A DNA stretch of 64,000 nt from Prevotella sp. (GCA_024695815.1 JAILHK010000005.1:85214-149213), one strand, 5' to 3'; counted from the stretch's first letter, positions 39,836-49,600 are shown. The notes: generated by a model not told the origin, from the letters alone. Numbers and translations are program-made.

Positions 39836-40696
39836 ATGAAATTGAATTTAAATAAGCCACTGGTCGTCTTCGATTTGGAGACGACCGGTCTTGATTTAGT
39901 CAAGGACCGCATTATTCAGATTTCTTTTATCAAGGTGATGCCCAATGGTGAAGAAGAGCGTGGCGACTACCTGATTAATCCTGAGTGCCACATACAGCCT
40001 GTTATCACCGAATTGACTGGAATTTCTGACGATGATGTTAAGGATAAACCCACCTTCAAGCAGGTGGCCAAGACCTTGAGTGATAAGTTTACTGGATGCG
40101 ATTTTGCTGGTTTCAATTCTAATCATTTTGATATACCCTTGCTGGCAGAAGAATTTCTGCGTGCGGGTATCGACTTTGACTTTTCAAAATGTCGCCTTAT
40201 TGATGCCTGCAATATTTTCAAGAAACTGGAACGCCGCAACCTGGCCTCTGCCTATAAGTTCTACTGTGGACGCCAAATGGAGGACGACTTTGAGGCTCAT
40301 CGTGCCGATCAAGATACTGAAGCTACCTATCGAGTGCTGATGGGTCAACTCGATCGTTATACAGAAGAGAAGCAACTCGAACTGGGAGAAAACCCAGAAG
40401 GACGCGTGCTCGCCAACGATATGGATTGTCTGGCAGAGTTTTCTAAGACGAATAATAATGTTGATTTTGCCGGTCGTGTTATTTGGGGTGAGGCTAAAGA
40501 TGCTCAAGGAAACACAATCTTAGACAAGGATGGTAAGCCCGTACTTGTTGAGTGTTTTAATTTCGGAAAGTACAAGGGACGTACTGTTGCAGAAGTTCTC
40601 CAGCACGATCCTGGCTATTATTCTTGGATTATGGGTGGTGACTTCACCTATAATACCAAACAGGTACTCACACGCATTCGCATGCGTTCCATTTAG
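39836..40696 (+). CDS. DnaQ-type 3'-5' exonuclease with ExoX-like C-terminal domain
   Basis: A 286-residue DEDDh nuclease. Exo I is FDLETTGLD (Asp13, Glu15), Exo II FAGFNSNHFDIPLL (about 91-104) and Exo III HRADQDTEATY (about 156), with the catalytic His and Asp. A C-terminal segment, FNFGKYKGRTVAEVLQHDPGY (about 242-262), is the small domain found in exonuclease X-like proteins. It may be the polymerase III proofreading subunit or a repair nuclease; the position 13 bp behind dnaN supports a replication role. Confidence 0.92.
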   Translation: MKLNLNKPLVVFDLETTGLDLVKDRIIQISFIKVMPNGEEERGDYLINPECHIQPVITELTGISDDDVKDKPTFKQVAKTLSDKFTGCDFAGFNSNHFDIPLLAEEFLRAGIDFDFSKCRLIDACNIFKKLERRNLASAYKFYCGRQMEDDFEAHRADQDTEATYRVLMGQLDRYTEEKQLELGENPEGRVLANDMDCLAEFSKTNNNVDFAGRVIWGEAKDAQGNTILDKDGKPVLVECFNFGKYKGRTVAEVLQHDPGYYSWIMGGDFTYNTKQVLTRIRMRSI

Positions 40697-40705
40697 TTTT
40701 ATTTC

Positions 40706-41986
40706 ATGTTGCAAGGAAAGAAAATTGTTCTTGGTATCACAGGTTCAATTGCGGCCTATAAGTCGTGTCTCATCATTCGCGAGCTAGTGAAGCGTGGAGC
40801 AGAGGTACAGGTAGTCATCACACCGGCTGGCAAGGAGTTTGTCACCCCAATCACGTTGTCTGCTCTAACCCAAAAGCCTGTTATCAGCGAGTTCTTCTCG
40901 CAGCGCGATGGCACGTGGAATTCTCATGTCAAACTGGGACTGTGGGCCGATGCTATGCTGATAGCTCCCTGTACAGCTTCTACATTGGGCAAGATGGCCC
41001 ATGGTGTGGCAGACAATATGCTGATAACAACCTATCTGTCAATGAAAGCTCCTGTGTTTGTTGCACCCGCGATGGACCTCGATATGTATGCTCATCCCAC
41101 TACGCAGCAGAACATGCAGATGCTCAAGAGCTTTGGTAATCATATCATCGAGCCGCAGAGCGGTTTTCTAGCATCAGGACTTGAAGGAAAGGGCCGTATG
41201 GAGGATCCTGAAAAGATTGTATCCTATTTGGATTGCTATTTCTCTTCAGTATCATCATCTTCTTTGGATGCTAATTTAACACATTCAGCTTCGAAAGTAG
41301 AAGCAGAACGCGTTGATAAGGATAAAGAACCTGTAGCCGATCTTGTAGGTCAGAAGATACTCATCACGGCAGGTCCTACCTACGAGAAGATAGATCCAGT
41401 ACGATTCATTGGCAATTATTCTAGTGGTAAGATGGGGTATGCTTTGGCTGAGGAATGCGCCCGTCGCGGTGCTGATGTGACTCTTGTGTCAGGTCCTGTA
41501 TCTATCAAAGTCTCACATCCGCGAATCTGTGTTGTGTCTGTGGAAAGTTGTAACGAAATGTACGATGCAGCGACAGCAGCTTTCCCATCGTGTCAGGCAG
41601 CCATTCTTTGTGCCGCTGTAGCCGACTTTCGTCCGGCTGAGGTGGCATCACAGAAGATAAAGCGGGTGGGGCAGACTATGGATATCCATCTGGTTCCCAA
41701 TCCTGATATTGCTGCTCGATTGGGACATATGAAGCAACCCGGACAGTTGCTCGTTGGCTTTGCCCTCGAGACAAATGATGAGCAACAGAACGCCCAACAA
41801 AAGTTGGAGAAGAAGAATCTAGATTTCATCGTACTCAACTCGCTTCGAAACGCTGGCACTTGTTTCAAGAGCGACGAGAACCAAATCTGCATCATCTCTC
41901 CAGAAGGTCAGCACGACTACGAGCGCAAGTCCAAACAGGCAGTGGCACATGATATTATCGACGAGCTCAGCCGGCGTATTCATTAA
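40706..41986 (+). CDS. coaBC: Bifunctional phosphopantothenoylcysteine decarboxylase / synthetase
   Basis: Joins cysteine to 4'-phosphopantothenate (CoaB) and decarboxylates the product to 4'-phosphopantetheine (CoaC). It has 426 residues. The FMN-binding CoaC half starts GITGSIAAYK (10-19), with catalytic His74 in NSHVKL and the PAMDLDMY motif (about 119). The clasp reads FLASGLEGKGRM, with Ser where E. coli has Cys158. A hydrophilic Ser-rich linker (about 180-210) leads to the CoaB half with ITAGPTYEKIDPVRFIGN, the KMG loop and KKNLDFIVLN. It follows the exonuclease gene by 9 bp. Confidence 0.96.
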   Translation: MLQGKKIVLGITGSIAAYKSCLIIRELVKRGAEVQVVITPAGKEFVTPITLSALTQKPVISEFFSQRDGTWNSHVKLGLWADAMLIAPCTASTLGKMAHGVADNMLITTYLSMKAPVFVAPAMDLDMYAHPTTQQNMQMLKSFGNHIIEPQSGFLASGLEGKGRMEDPEKIVSYLDCYFSSVSSSSLDANLTHSASKVEAERVDKDKEPVADLVGQKILITAGPTYEKIDPVRFIGNYSSGKMGYALAEECARRGADVTLVSGPVSIKVSHPRICVVSVESCNEMYDAATAAFPSCQAAILCAAVADFRPAEVASQKIKRVGQTMDIHLVPNPDIAARLGHMKQPGQLLVGFALETNDEQQNAQQKLEKKNLDFIVLNSLRNAGTCFKSDENQICIISPEGQHDYERKSKQAVAHDIIDELSRRIH

Positions 41987-42048
41987 TTATCGGACTTCTC
42001 AATCTTCTATCGATCAAGTCAACAACTCACACTAATTACGATTGGTTT

Positions 42049-42978
42049 ATGAAGTGTTCATCCTTAAAGTCTTTACGGCGTCTAGCTGCCGCTACCTTTG
42101 CCTCGCTAGTGCTTTCAGTACCGACTGTGGCACAGGAGTTACAGGTGCGTATCAATATCAATATTCAACAGGTTCAGGGCACTGATAAGTCTGTGTTCGA
42201 CAATTTGAAGCAGACGATGGAACAATTCATGAATGAACGCCAATGGACAGATTTACAGTTTCAAGAGAATGAACGTATCGATTGTACGTTCAATATCACC
42301 GTTAGCAAGTACGATGCCCCAAACAATCGTTTCACTTGTACGGCCATGATACAGGCTAACCGACCGGTGTATAACTCCACCTATACCACCACGCTCTATA
42401 ACAATCGCGATAAGAACTTCGACTTCGATTTTGCACAGTTTGACCAGTTGAACTTCAACGAGGAAGTTATTGACAATCAGCTGGTGGCTCTTATGGGCTA
42501 CTATGCGCTTTTGATTATAGGCATCGACCTTGATAGTTTTTCGCCTATGGGGGGCACTGATGTACTACAACGCTGCATGAACTTAGTTACCAATGCTCAA
42601 GATTTGGGGTTTGCCGGCTGGAAGTCGTTCGAGGATTCACGCAATCGTTTTGCTATTGTAAACGATTATTTGGACGAGGCGCTCAGACCCTTCCGTCAGC
42701 TTCAGTACGACTACTATCGTACAGGTCTCGACGAGATGGCGTCCAACGTAGAGCGTGGTCGAGGCAATGTGACCACAGCACTTGAGAACTGTTTAAAGAA
42801 GGCTCACGAAAACAAGCCTCTTAGTCTTTTGCCTCAAATATGGACCGACTATAAGAAGGATGAATTAGCTAACATCTATAAGGGTAAGGGCACTCAGAAG
42901 GAAAAAGAAAGTGTTTATGATATCCTTTTCTCTATCAACGCCTCACAGAATAATTCTTGGGAGAAGATTAAACAATAA
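42049..42978 (+). CDS. porD: DUF4835 family protein, type IX secretion-associated PorD
   Basis: A 309-residue periplasmic or outer-membrane-associated protein with a signal peptide (cleavage after TVA, before QELQ). The start of the mature chain, LQVRININIQQVQGTDKSVF, is typical of DUF4835; NEVID-like NEEVIDNQLVALMGYYALL (about 143) and GWKSFEDSRNRF (about 193) are further matches. Members are linked to type IX secretion in Bacteroidota, but the molecular role is unclear and no other por/gld gene is in the window. In related genomes recN often follows; here galE lies convergently instead. Confidence 0.85.
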   Translation: MKCSSLKSLRRLAAATFASLVLSVPTVAQELQVRININIQQVQGTDKSVFDNLKQTMEQFMNERQWTDLQFQENERIDCTFNITVSKYDAPNNRFTCTAMIQANRPVYNSTYTTTLYNNRDKNFDFDFAQFDQLNFNEEVIDNQLVALMGYYALLIIGIDLDSFSPMGGTDVLQRCMNLVTNAQDLGFAGWKSFEDSRNRFAIVNDYLDEALRPFRQLQYDYYRTGLDEMASNVERGRGNVTTALENCLKKAHENKPLSLLPQIWTDYKKDELANIYKGKGTQKEKESVYDILFSINASQNNSWEKIKQ

Positions 42979-43030
42979 GGTGGAAGAACTCCTCCCAACA
43001 ACCCTTTTGAATTTAAGAAGTTTGTAGTGT

Positions 43031-43063
43031 AAAAAATGGGTCTCGATTCTCATCGGGACCCAT
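43031..43063 (-). terminator. Rho-independent terminator of galE
   Basis: On the minus strand ATCGGGACCCAT's complement and ATGGGTCTCGAT's complement (plus-strand arms 43036-43047 and 43052-43063) form a 12-bp stem with one wobble pair and a 4-base loop, followed by six T. It may also fold in the porD transcript, but no T-run follows on that strand. Confidence 0.85.
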
Positions 43064-43109
43064 CACAACACAAACACAAAATCAGTGTCTTTTTATAGAC
43101 GACTGTTTA

Positions 43110-44150
43110 TTATTGAATACCGTCTTCGCGCAGTTTTTGCTGCCAGCGCCAAGCGGTCTTCAGTACCTCTTCTGTTGGTGTGTCGGCCTTCCAGCCCAGC
43201 ACCTTGTTGGCTTTATCAACATTTCCCCAAACCTTTTCGATGTCACCTTCTCGACGTGGTGCATAGGTCCAGTTCAGTTTTACTCCAGTAGCTTTCTCAA
43301 AACCTTGAACGACCTCGAGTGTTGACAGTCCTTTACCAGTACCGATGTTGAACACTTCTACGGCGTCAGTCTCAGGTTTGTCAAGTACACGCTCCATAGC
43401 CTTTACGTGAGCTTTTGCAAGGTCAACCACGTAGATGTAGTCGCGGATGCATGTGCCGTCGGGTGTGCCATAGTCATTGCCGAAGATTTTCAGCTGCTCG
43501 CGTATGCCGATAGCAGTTTGAGTAACAAAAGGAATGAGGTTCATGGGTACACCGTTAGGTAGTTCACCAATCAGGGCAGATGGGTGTGCGCCGATGGGGT
43601 TAAAGTAGCGCAGGATGATGCTCTTGATAGGTGCGCCGCTGTGAATATAGTCTTGGATAATCTCCTCGTTGATTTGTTTTGTGTTGCCATAGGGCGACAA
43701 AGCTTTCTGGATAGGAGCGTTTTCTGTTACCGGTAGGTTCTCTTCTGAAGGCTGGCCATAGACGGTACATGATGAAGAGAAGATGATACCTTTCACGTTG
43801 TACTTAGGCATAAGTTCCAGCAGGTTAATCAAGCTGGTCAAGTTGTTACGATAGTAGAGCAGAGGTTTCTCTACACTTTCGCCAACGGCTTTTGATGCAG
43901 CAAAGTGGATGATACCCTCGATGTTGGGGTATTTTTTGAAAACACCTTCTAGTGCTTCCATATCGCAGCAGTCAACTTTCTCGAATGCAGGGCGTTTGCC
44001 TGTAATTTTTTCAATGCCGTCAACGACATTTGCATTTGAGTTTGATAGGTTGTCGATGATAACTACTTCGTAGCCTGCTTCTTGCAGTTCTACAGTGGTG
44101 TGGCTACCGATGAATCCGGTGCCGCCTGTAACGAGGATGGTCTGTTTCAT
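43110..44150 (-). CDS. galE: UDP-glucose 4-epimerase
   Basis: Interconverts UDP-glucose and UDP-galactose (or the N-acetyl forms) using bound NAD+. It has 346 residues of the short-chain dehydrogenase type. The NAD motif TGGTGFIGSHT is at residues 8-18, the serine site FSSSCTVYG at about 124, and the catalytic YGNTK at about 155, with DGTCIRDYIYVVDLAKAH at about 236. It is a single gene with its own promoter and terminator. Substrate choice between Glc and GlcNAc cannot be fixed from sequence. Confidence 0.96.
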   Translation of the reverse strand: MKQTILVTGGTGFIGSHTTVELQEAGYEVVIIDNLSNSNANVVDGIEKITGKRPAFEKVDCCDMEALEGVFKKYPNIEGIIHFAASKAVGESVEKPLLYYRNNLTSLINLLELMPKYNVKGIIFSSSCTVYGQPSEENLPVTENAPIQKALSPYGNTKQINEEIIQDYIHSGAPIKSIILRYFNPIGAHPSALIGELPNGVPMNLIPFVTQTAIGIREQLKIFGNDYGTPDGTCIRDYIYVVDLAKAHVKAMERVLDKPETDAVEVFNIGTGKGLSTLEVVQGFEKATGVKLNWTYAPRREGDIEKVWGNVDKANKVLGWKADTPTEEVLKTAWRWQQKLREDGIQ

Positions 44151-44183
44151 GTATGTTTAAACTATAGTTTATTAAGTTTAGTG

Positions 44184-44215
44184 CAAAGGTACAAAAACTT
44201 TTGTTTACCACCAAA
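44184..44215 (-). promoter_or_regulatory. Promoter of galE
   Basis: On the minus strand TTTG (44212-44215), 20 bp, TACCTTTG (44184-44191), 33 bp before the galE ATG. Confidence 0.82.
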
Positions 44216-44278
44216 TTTTTAATAATATATAAGCACTAAGGCTAACCTCTCTCTTTGGCTGGGAGAAAAGTACATACG

Positions 44279-46204
44279 TCATTCTTTTGGTACTTCGATG
44301 ACAAAGCGGCATCCATCGGTGTAAGTGGTGTCTAGTATTAGGTCGCCACCCAGGTTCTGAGCATGTCGTTTAGCTAAAGGCAGTCCCAAACCCAGACCTT
44401 CGGATAGTACGTCAACTTTAGTGAAGAACTTAAACATCTGTTCGCGTATTTCCTCGCTGATGCCCTTGCCAATATCTTCTACGATGAATTTGTCGGTGGT
44501 GTCGGTTTGGTCTATAATCAGTTTGATGTGCTGTCCATCAGAGTATTTCGCAGAGTTATAGATGATCTCGCGTATGGTTCTCATCATGTATAGGTGATTT
44601 GTGCGAATGGTCTGATTTTGCGGCACTTTCATCACGATGTCGAAGTGAGCCTCAGGAAACGAGCGTGAGATGTACTTGATTGTTTCCTGTGCCAGGGTAT
44701 AGCAGTTCACTGTCTCATGTCGTGCTGTGGTCATCAATTCTTGAGACATGCCAGTGTCTGAGCTGTCAAAAAGCATCAACACCATGCGATAGAGCATCAC
44801 AGCGTTGTGAAACATCGTGTTGATGATGCCTTTTGTTTCTTCCTCAGATAAGTCGTCGTTCAGAGGACTGTCGTTGGTGTTGATAGTTGTGTCGCTCAAT
44901 ACCTGAATAAACCCCACGATGATGTTTAGCGGTGTGCGTATCTGGTGTGTCACGTTCTGAATGAAGACGGTTTTCTGTTTTTCAGCCTCCTGTGCTTGTT
45001 CAATGGCCTTCGACAGTTCTTCGTTTCTCTTGTAGGTTTGTTCTATGGCATATTGTTCGATGCCCATGTGTATGTTCATTGACTGCACCATAGTGGCAAC
45101 GCTATTCTGCAGTTGGCCTATTACGTCGGCAGACTTGCTCCTAGACACAAATACCTCCATGTTGCCGTCGGCTATGCTCTGTGTTTTATCCAACAGCGCA
45201 TGCAGTGGTTTCATGATTGCAGTAGCCGTTTTGTAGCTCAGTATCAAGATAATGATAAGACCAATGATGACTAGTACGATGACGATGGCTGTTAGCTGGT
45301 GGTAGCCAGCCAGGATGTCGTCGTCTGGACAAACAATGGCAAGGCTCCACGTAGTGCCTGGCACGGGCTTATAGCACACCAGACAGCGTTCTCCATCGAT
45401 AGTCACGTTCATATACCCCTCCTTGCCAGTGGTCATTTTGTATGCCAGTGCTATGATGTCAGCCTGCCCTTCCTTGTCTGTATTTTCGAAGATGGTGTGT
45501 TTGAAAAGTAGCCAAGTGTTGGGATGCACAAAGTAGCGTCCATCTTCGTCTATCATCATTACGTAGGAATTAGGGTAGGGCTTTTCTTTCTGCATCATGA
45601 TAGACAGCCTAAGCAGCGACAGGTCGCTCGATATGATGCCCCATATGGTACTATCGTTGTCGTAAAGTGGTACGCCATAGGATGCTATCATGCCGTCGAG
45701 TGCCAGTCCTAGTGTGTCGTCCTGATCAGAGTAGGCCACCCAACTAGGTCCTTTCGTTTTTGGTGTAGAGTACCATTTCCGGCTGTGATAGTCGTATTCT
45801 TCTTCATAGACCGACTGTATGGTGTCGTTTTCCCTGATTGTGTAAACAGACATGTATTTTCCGTAGTCGCTGTATTCATAGGGTTCTGCGCTGATGGAGC
45901 ATCCGTCCACGCGAGGATTCAGTGTTACTACGCGGTTGGTGATGGCCAATAGCGAGTCGGTGTTCATGTGGCGTTTTACCATCCATTGATAGGCATGTGT
46001 GGCAGTTTCGATTGCCATCAGATGTCGTTCCAGGTGCTGCACCGTGGCAGACAGGATGCTATTAGCACGCCCGATAGCTTCGTTGCGTATCATGTTGTGC
46101 GACTTGGTGAACAGAACGCCAAGTGTGGTTAGGAAGATTGGTACACCCAGCAGCAGTAGTGTGATGCAGAGCTTGGCTGAAAAGGATTTGCGTATTCTAT
46201 TCAT
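44279..46204 (-). CDS. Cache-HAMP hybrid-free sensor histidine kinase (module A, kinase partner)
   Basis: A 641-residue membrane kinase. Order: TM1 (about 11-33), periplasmic double-Cache sensor (about 40-300; MMIDEDGRYFVHPN and GEKxLVCYKPVPGTTW-type motifs), TM2 (about 307-327), HAMP (about 328-380), coiled coil, then HisKA with phospho-acceptor His420 in NVTHQIRTP. The HATPase domain has N box REIIYNSAKYS, G1 VEDIGKGI and G2 EGLGLGLPLAK. No receiver domain or response regulator is attached or adjacent. Start 46204 is chosen because it aligns with the paralogue at 49600 and follows AAAGGAGG; it overlaps the upstream partner gene by 8 bp. Confidence 0.93.
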   Translation of the reverse strand: MNRIRKSFSAKLCITLLLLGVPIFLTTLGVLFTKSHNMIRNEAIGRANSILSATVQHLERHLMAIETATHAYQWMVKRHMNTDSLLAITNRVVTLNPRVDGCSISAEPYEYSDYGKYMSVYTIRENDTIQSVYEEEYDYHSRKWYSTPKTKGPSWVAYSDQDDTLGLALDGMIASYGVPLYDNDSTIWGIISSDLSLLRLSIMMQKEKPYPNSYVMMIDEDGRYFVHPNTWLLFKHTIFENTDKEGQADIIALAYKMTTGKEGYMNVTIDGERCLVCYKPVPGTTWSLAIVCPDDDILAGYHQLTAIVIVLVIIGLIIILILSYKTATAIMKPLHALLDKTQSIADGNMEVFVSRSKSADVIGQLQNSVATMVQSMNIHMGIEQYAIEQTYKRNEELSKAIEQAQEAEKQKTVFIQNVTHQIRTPLNIIVGFIQVLSDTTINTNDSPLNDDLSEEETKGIINTMFHNAVMLYRMVLMLFDSSDTGMSQELMTTARHETVNCYTLAQETIKYISRSFPEAHFDIVMKVPQNQTIRTNHLYMMRTIREIIYNSAKYSDGQHIKLIIDQTDTTDKFIVEDIGKGISEEIREQMFKFFTKVDVLSEGLGLGLPLAKRHAQNLGGDLILDTTYTDGCRFVIEVPKE

Positions 46205-47588
46205 CATAAGCCTCCTTTCTTCTGTCATTGTCTGATTTGCTGAGCAGGTTGCTCAGCAAATTGGTAATGGTTTGGCTGTTGCGTTCAATGTCGCTGGCCA
46301 TTTCGTCAATGCTTTTGGTGCATTTATTCAAGCGGAGGTCAGACAGTTCCTTCACATCGTTGAAAATGGAATGTGCAGGTGGTATCATCTGGTTGGTCAT
46401 GTTGTGCATGAAGTCCGTCATCATTTGATCAGCCTTCTTCGCACGAGCATAGGCAGCGCTCAGTTCTTCACCATGCTTGCGATAGTTGTTGGTTAGTTGT
46501 TCAACCTCTTCGGCGTGCATAGCCAGTCGTTGCTGCATTTGTTGGAAGTTGCTCTGCAGACGTCCAATCTCATCCTGGTGGTGGGTATCGGGTATGGGGT
46601 CGTTGTATTTTCCCTTTGCCAGACTTTTAGCTCTCTCTGTCAGCATCAGTAGGGGCTTCAGTTGGCGATGAATGATGGCATAGCAGAAAAGGAACATCAT
46701 GATCAGTCCAATGATGGCGATGGCTGTTGTCTCGATTTTTAATGTGTTGTATTCACCGTAGATGTCATTTTCTGGATAGATGATGCCAGCGCTCCAATTC
46801 ATGTCGTCGTTGTATAGGTGTGGCAAAAAGCTGCGCTCAAAAGGTTTGTAGAACACATAGTAGCGTGTGTCGTCGATGTTGAAGGGCATGTATCCGCTTT
46901 CGCCTGTGACCATTTTGTGGGCAGCCTCTGTGATGTTTCTGTCTGCCGATTGTCCATAGATGTCAAACACCGTCTCGTTATTCAGTCGGAGACTGTTTGG
47001 GTGTACGATAAACGAACCATCGCTATCCAGCAGTACGCAGTACGAGTGTTCCGAGGGTTTGGCTGCCAGCACGATCTTTGATAGAAGGTTGAGCGACATA
47101 TCCACTGTGATGACGCCGTGTCTGTCAGTCATTGGCATAATATAGGTGATGATAGGCTCTTTATCCTTTCCCGCCTTCATAGGACGGTTTTTCCATGTTG
47201 CAAGTCCTGTTTGCATAGACACGCTAAGCCAGTCTTGTTTTAAATACTCTTGATCGAACGATATGTTGCAGCCTATCACACATGGGTTTGTGTCCACTAT
47301 TTTCTGTGCGTATTCACGCACCTTCTCTGAGTCGTCCATGAATGGTTGCAGAGATATATAGATGTTGCCAGTAGTCTGTTCCACAGTCAGCATTACGTTG
47401 TCTATGCTTGCTATGGTGGCATCGAGCGTCTGTGAGGCTTTCTGTATGGTGTCGATTCTGACCTCTCTTTTTGAGTAATGCAGAATCAATATAAGTGAAG
47501 CCATGAGCAGTAAGCCCATAGATAACACGCTAGACATACTTATCTTGAATGATAAGTTTTTTTTCACAAGGTTAGCAATTCTCAGCAT
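46197..47588 (-). CDS. Cache-HAMP sensor with degenerate HisKA helix and no kinase domain (module A, pseudo-partner)
   Basis: A 463-residue membrane protein with TM1 (about 14-36), Cache domain (about 40-270; VLLDSDGSFIVHPN), TM2 (about 280-300) and HAMP (about 301-355). A coiled coil then leads into a stretch matching the HisKA dimerisation helix, FMHNMTNQMIPPAH. The phospho-acceptor His is replaced by Asn399, the following Arg by Ile, and the chain ends about 65 residues later with no ATP-binding domain. It cannot be a kinase itself; heterodimerisation with the overlapping downstream kinase is the likely role. It has its own promoter 11 bp upstream. Confidence 0.88.
   Translation of the reverse strand: MLRIANLVKKNLSFKISMSSVLSMGLLLMASLILILHYSKREVRIDTIQKASQTLDATIASIDNVMLTVEQTTGNIYISLQPFMDDSEKVREYAQKIVDTNPCVIGCNISFDQEYLKQDWLSVSMQTGLATWKNRPMKAGKDKEPIITYIMPMTDRHGVITVDMSLNLLSKIVLAAKPSEHSYCVLLDSDGSFIVHPNSLRLNNETVFDIYGQSADRNITEAAHKMVTGESGYMPFNIDDTRYYVFYKPFERSFLPHLYNDDMNWSAGIIYPENDIYGEYNTLKIETTAIAIIGLIMMFLFCYAIIHRQLKPLLMLTERAKSLAKGKYNDPIPDTHHQDEIGRLQSNFQQMQQRLAMHAEEVEQLTNNYRKHGEELSAAYARAKKADQMMTDFMHNMTNQMIPPAHSIFNDVKELSDLRLNKCTKSIDEMASDIERNSQTITNLLSNLLSKSDNDRRKEAYDE
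46208..46217 (-). promoter_or_regulatory. Strong Shine-Dalgarno site for the module A kinase
   Basis: Minus-strand AAAGGAGG sits a few bases before ATGATG inside the end of the upstream gene. It decides the start at 46204 and is unusual in this genome, where most genes lack such a site. Confidence 0.7.
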
Positions 47589-47598
47589 ATTTCAATGG

Positions 47599-47630
47599 CA
47601 AATATACAAAGAATCTATTTTCCTACCAAA
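47599..47630 (-). promoter_or_regulatory. Promoter of sensor module A
   Basis: On the minus strand TTTG (47627-47630), 20 bp, TATATTTG (47599-47606). The start codon lies only 10 bases beyond, so the mRNA should be near-leaderless. It gives module A expression independent of module B. Confidence 0.72.
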
Positions 47631-47686
47631 TAAAAATCCATTTTTTTCTTTCCAGTGTTGCTGGGGTGGTTAAAGTTGCATGCTGA

Positions 47687-49600
47687 TTATAGGGCTATTT
47701 CAAGTATGAAACGGCAGCCTTCGGTGTAGTTACTATCCAGCCAGAATTTACCTCCCATCTGCTCTGTATGCATTTTTATGAGTGGTAGGCCGAGGCCCAA
47801 TCCTTCAGTAAAATCATCAACCTTGTCGAAGAACTTGAATATGCGCTCTTGGTCGTTGGCCGCTATGCCCTTGCCAGTGTCTTGAACGATGAATTGCACG
47901 TGCTCGTCCACCAATCGAATCTCCATTAGGATGTTCTTTCCGTCAGAGTGGCGTAAAGCGTTTAGTACCATCTCTGCCACGCTGTATTTGAGTTTTAGCT
48001 CGTTAGCCTTGATATAGAATTTTGCGGGCAGTTCACTCTTAAAGGCAATGGGCTCATTGCTGTAGGTCTTGTGCACAAAATCTATGATATTGTGGCACAT
48101 CTCGTTGGGGTTCACCATCTCGTCTATGGGCGTGCTTTTCATTGCCTCCTTGCCTGTGTCAGAACTGTCGTACAGCATCAGCATCATGCGGTTTAGGTAC
48201 TTTGAGTTCTTATACATCGTGTTGGCAATCTTTCTGATTTCTTCAGGTGTGATGACAGGTTGCTTATGGTTAGCCTCAGCGTTCAGCACCTGTGCAAATC
48301 CCATGATGATGTTCAGCGGTGTGCGCACCTGGTGAGTCATGCTTTGTATGAACTTTGTCTTCTGTCGGTCAGCCTCCTGAACCTTTTCGGTGGCTTTCTC
48401 TAGTTCTTTGTTGCGCTTCTCTGTTTGTTCGGTGGTGTAGCGTACGCTGCCCATATAGAAGTTCAGCGAACTCAGCATCTTGCTGTAACTGTTTTGCAGC
48501 TCGCCGATGATGTCAGTGCGGTTGCTTTTACCGATGTGCACCTCCAGATTGCCATTGGTAATCTCGTTGACTTTCTTCAGCATTCTTTTCAGTGGTCGCA
48601 TGCTACGTTTGGCCACGCGGTGGCAGGTCAGTGCGGTGATGAAGAAACCGACGAGCAGCAGCAGTGTTACGATGCGTGTCAGTTGTGTGTAACCCTTCAG
48701 AATGTCGCGGTCGGGACACACAACAGCCAGTGTCCACGTGGTGCCAGGTACTGGCTGATAGCACACTAATGCATTTTCGCCGTCTATCTTTATATTCATG
48801 CGTCCTGTGGCACCTTGCGTCATTTCGTGTCCCAGTGCAATAATGTCGGCATCCGTGTCGGGCGACATCCCGCTGAAGATAGTCTTGTTCATCAGTCGGG
48901 TAGAATCGGGGTGTATCAGGTAGCGTCCATCCTCGTCCAGTATCATGAAGTACGAGTGCGGATATGGCTTTATCTTGGAAATTTTCTCTGATAGCAGGTT
49001 CATGGATAGGTCTGTAGAGATGATACCGGCAAAGCGCTTTTTTGCGGTGTCGTAGAGCGGCTTATGATATGCAGCCACCATGCCGTCTAGTGTGTAGGTC
49101 AGCGTGTCTGTGGGGTTGTAATACACCTCCCAGCAAGGCTTTTTTAGGTAGCGTGGTATCTTGTATTTGATGGCGTCCACTCTCTCACACTCTTTGCCCA
49201 CCACGGTTTGTAACCCTTTACCGTTGCGTCCGGTATAGACGGAGTAGGGCTTGGTGTTGGCGTCCATAACATCTGGTTCCATCGATATAGAGCATCCCCC
49301 TAGATATGGGTTCATCCACACGATGCGCTGCGAGAATGCCCACAATGAGTCGTGGTTCAGCGACTCTTCCACCAGCCAACTATTCGAATTGGTGGCTGTC
49401 TCGGCTGTTATCAGATAGCGTTTCAGCAGTTGCATGGTGGTGTAGAGTGTACCGTTGGCTCGCTCCACCGACTGGTCTCTTACTATTCTTCGTGTTTGCA
49501 CAAATAGCACACCTACTGAGGCTAAGAATAGTGGCAACGACAGTATCAGCAGGCTCAGGCTGATTTTTGCCGAGAATGATTTCTTTAGGAAGTTATTCAT
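47687..49600 (-). CDS. Cache-HAMP sensor histidine kinase (module B, kinase partner)
   Basis: A 637-residue paralogue of the module A kinase with the same order: TM1 (about 11-33), Cache domain (about 40-300; MILDEDGRYLIHPD, CYQPVPGTTWTLAVVCPD), TM2 (about 308-328), HAMP and coiled coil. HisKA follows with His423 in SMTHQVRTPLN, and HATPase with N box AEMVLNALRHS, G1 VQDTGKGIA and G2 EGLGLGLPLI. It overlaps the upstream pseudo-partner by 8 bp (ATGAATAA) and follows an AAAGGAGG site. Sequence drift from module A is considerable, so the duplication is not recent. Confidence 0.93.
   Translation of the reverse strand: MNNFLKKSFSAKISLSLLILSLPLFLASVGVLFVQTRRIVRDQSVERANGTLYTTMQLLKRYLITAETATNSNSWLVEESLNHDSLWAFSQRIVWMNPYLGGCSISMEPDVMDANTKPYSVYTGRNGKGLQTVVGKECERVDAIKYKIPRYLKKPCWEVYYNPTDTLTYTLDGMVAAYHKPLYDTAKKRFAGIISTDLSMNLLSEKISKIKPYPHSYFMILDEDGRYLIHPDSTRLMNKTIFSGMSPDTDADIIALGHEMTQGATGRMNIKIDGENALVCYQPVPGTTWTLAVVCPDRDILKGYTQLTRIVTLLLLVGFFITALTCHRVAKRSMRPLKRMLKKVNEITNGNLEVHIGKSNRTDIIGELQNSYSKMLSSLNFYMGSVRYTTEQTEKRNKELEKATEKVQEADRQKTKFIQSMTHQVRTPLNIIMGFAQVLNAEANHKQPVITPEEIRKIANTMYKNSKYLNRMMLMLYDSSDTGKEAMKSTPIDEMVNPNEMCHNIIDFVHKTYSNEPIAFKSELPAKFYIKANELKLKYSVAEMVLNALRHSDGKNILMEIRLVDEHVQFIVQDTGKGIAANDQERIFKFFDKVDDFTEGLGLGLPLIKMHTEQMGGKFWLDSNYTEGCRFILEIAL

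Noticed and set aside
46197..47588. Pseudogene of a histidine kinase truncated by mutation
   Set aside because: The same end point and the same His-to-Asn change occur in the diverged second copy, and both frames are intact with coupled starts.
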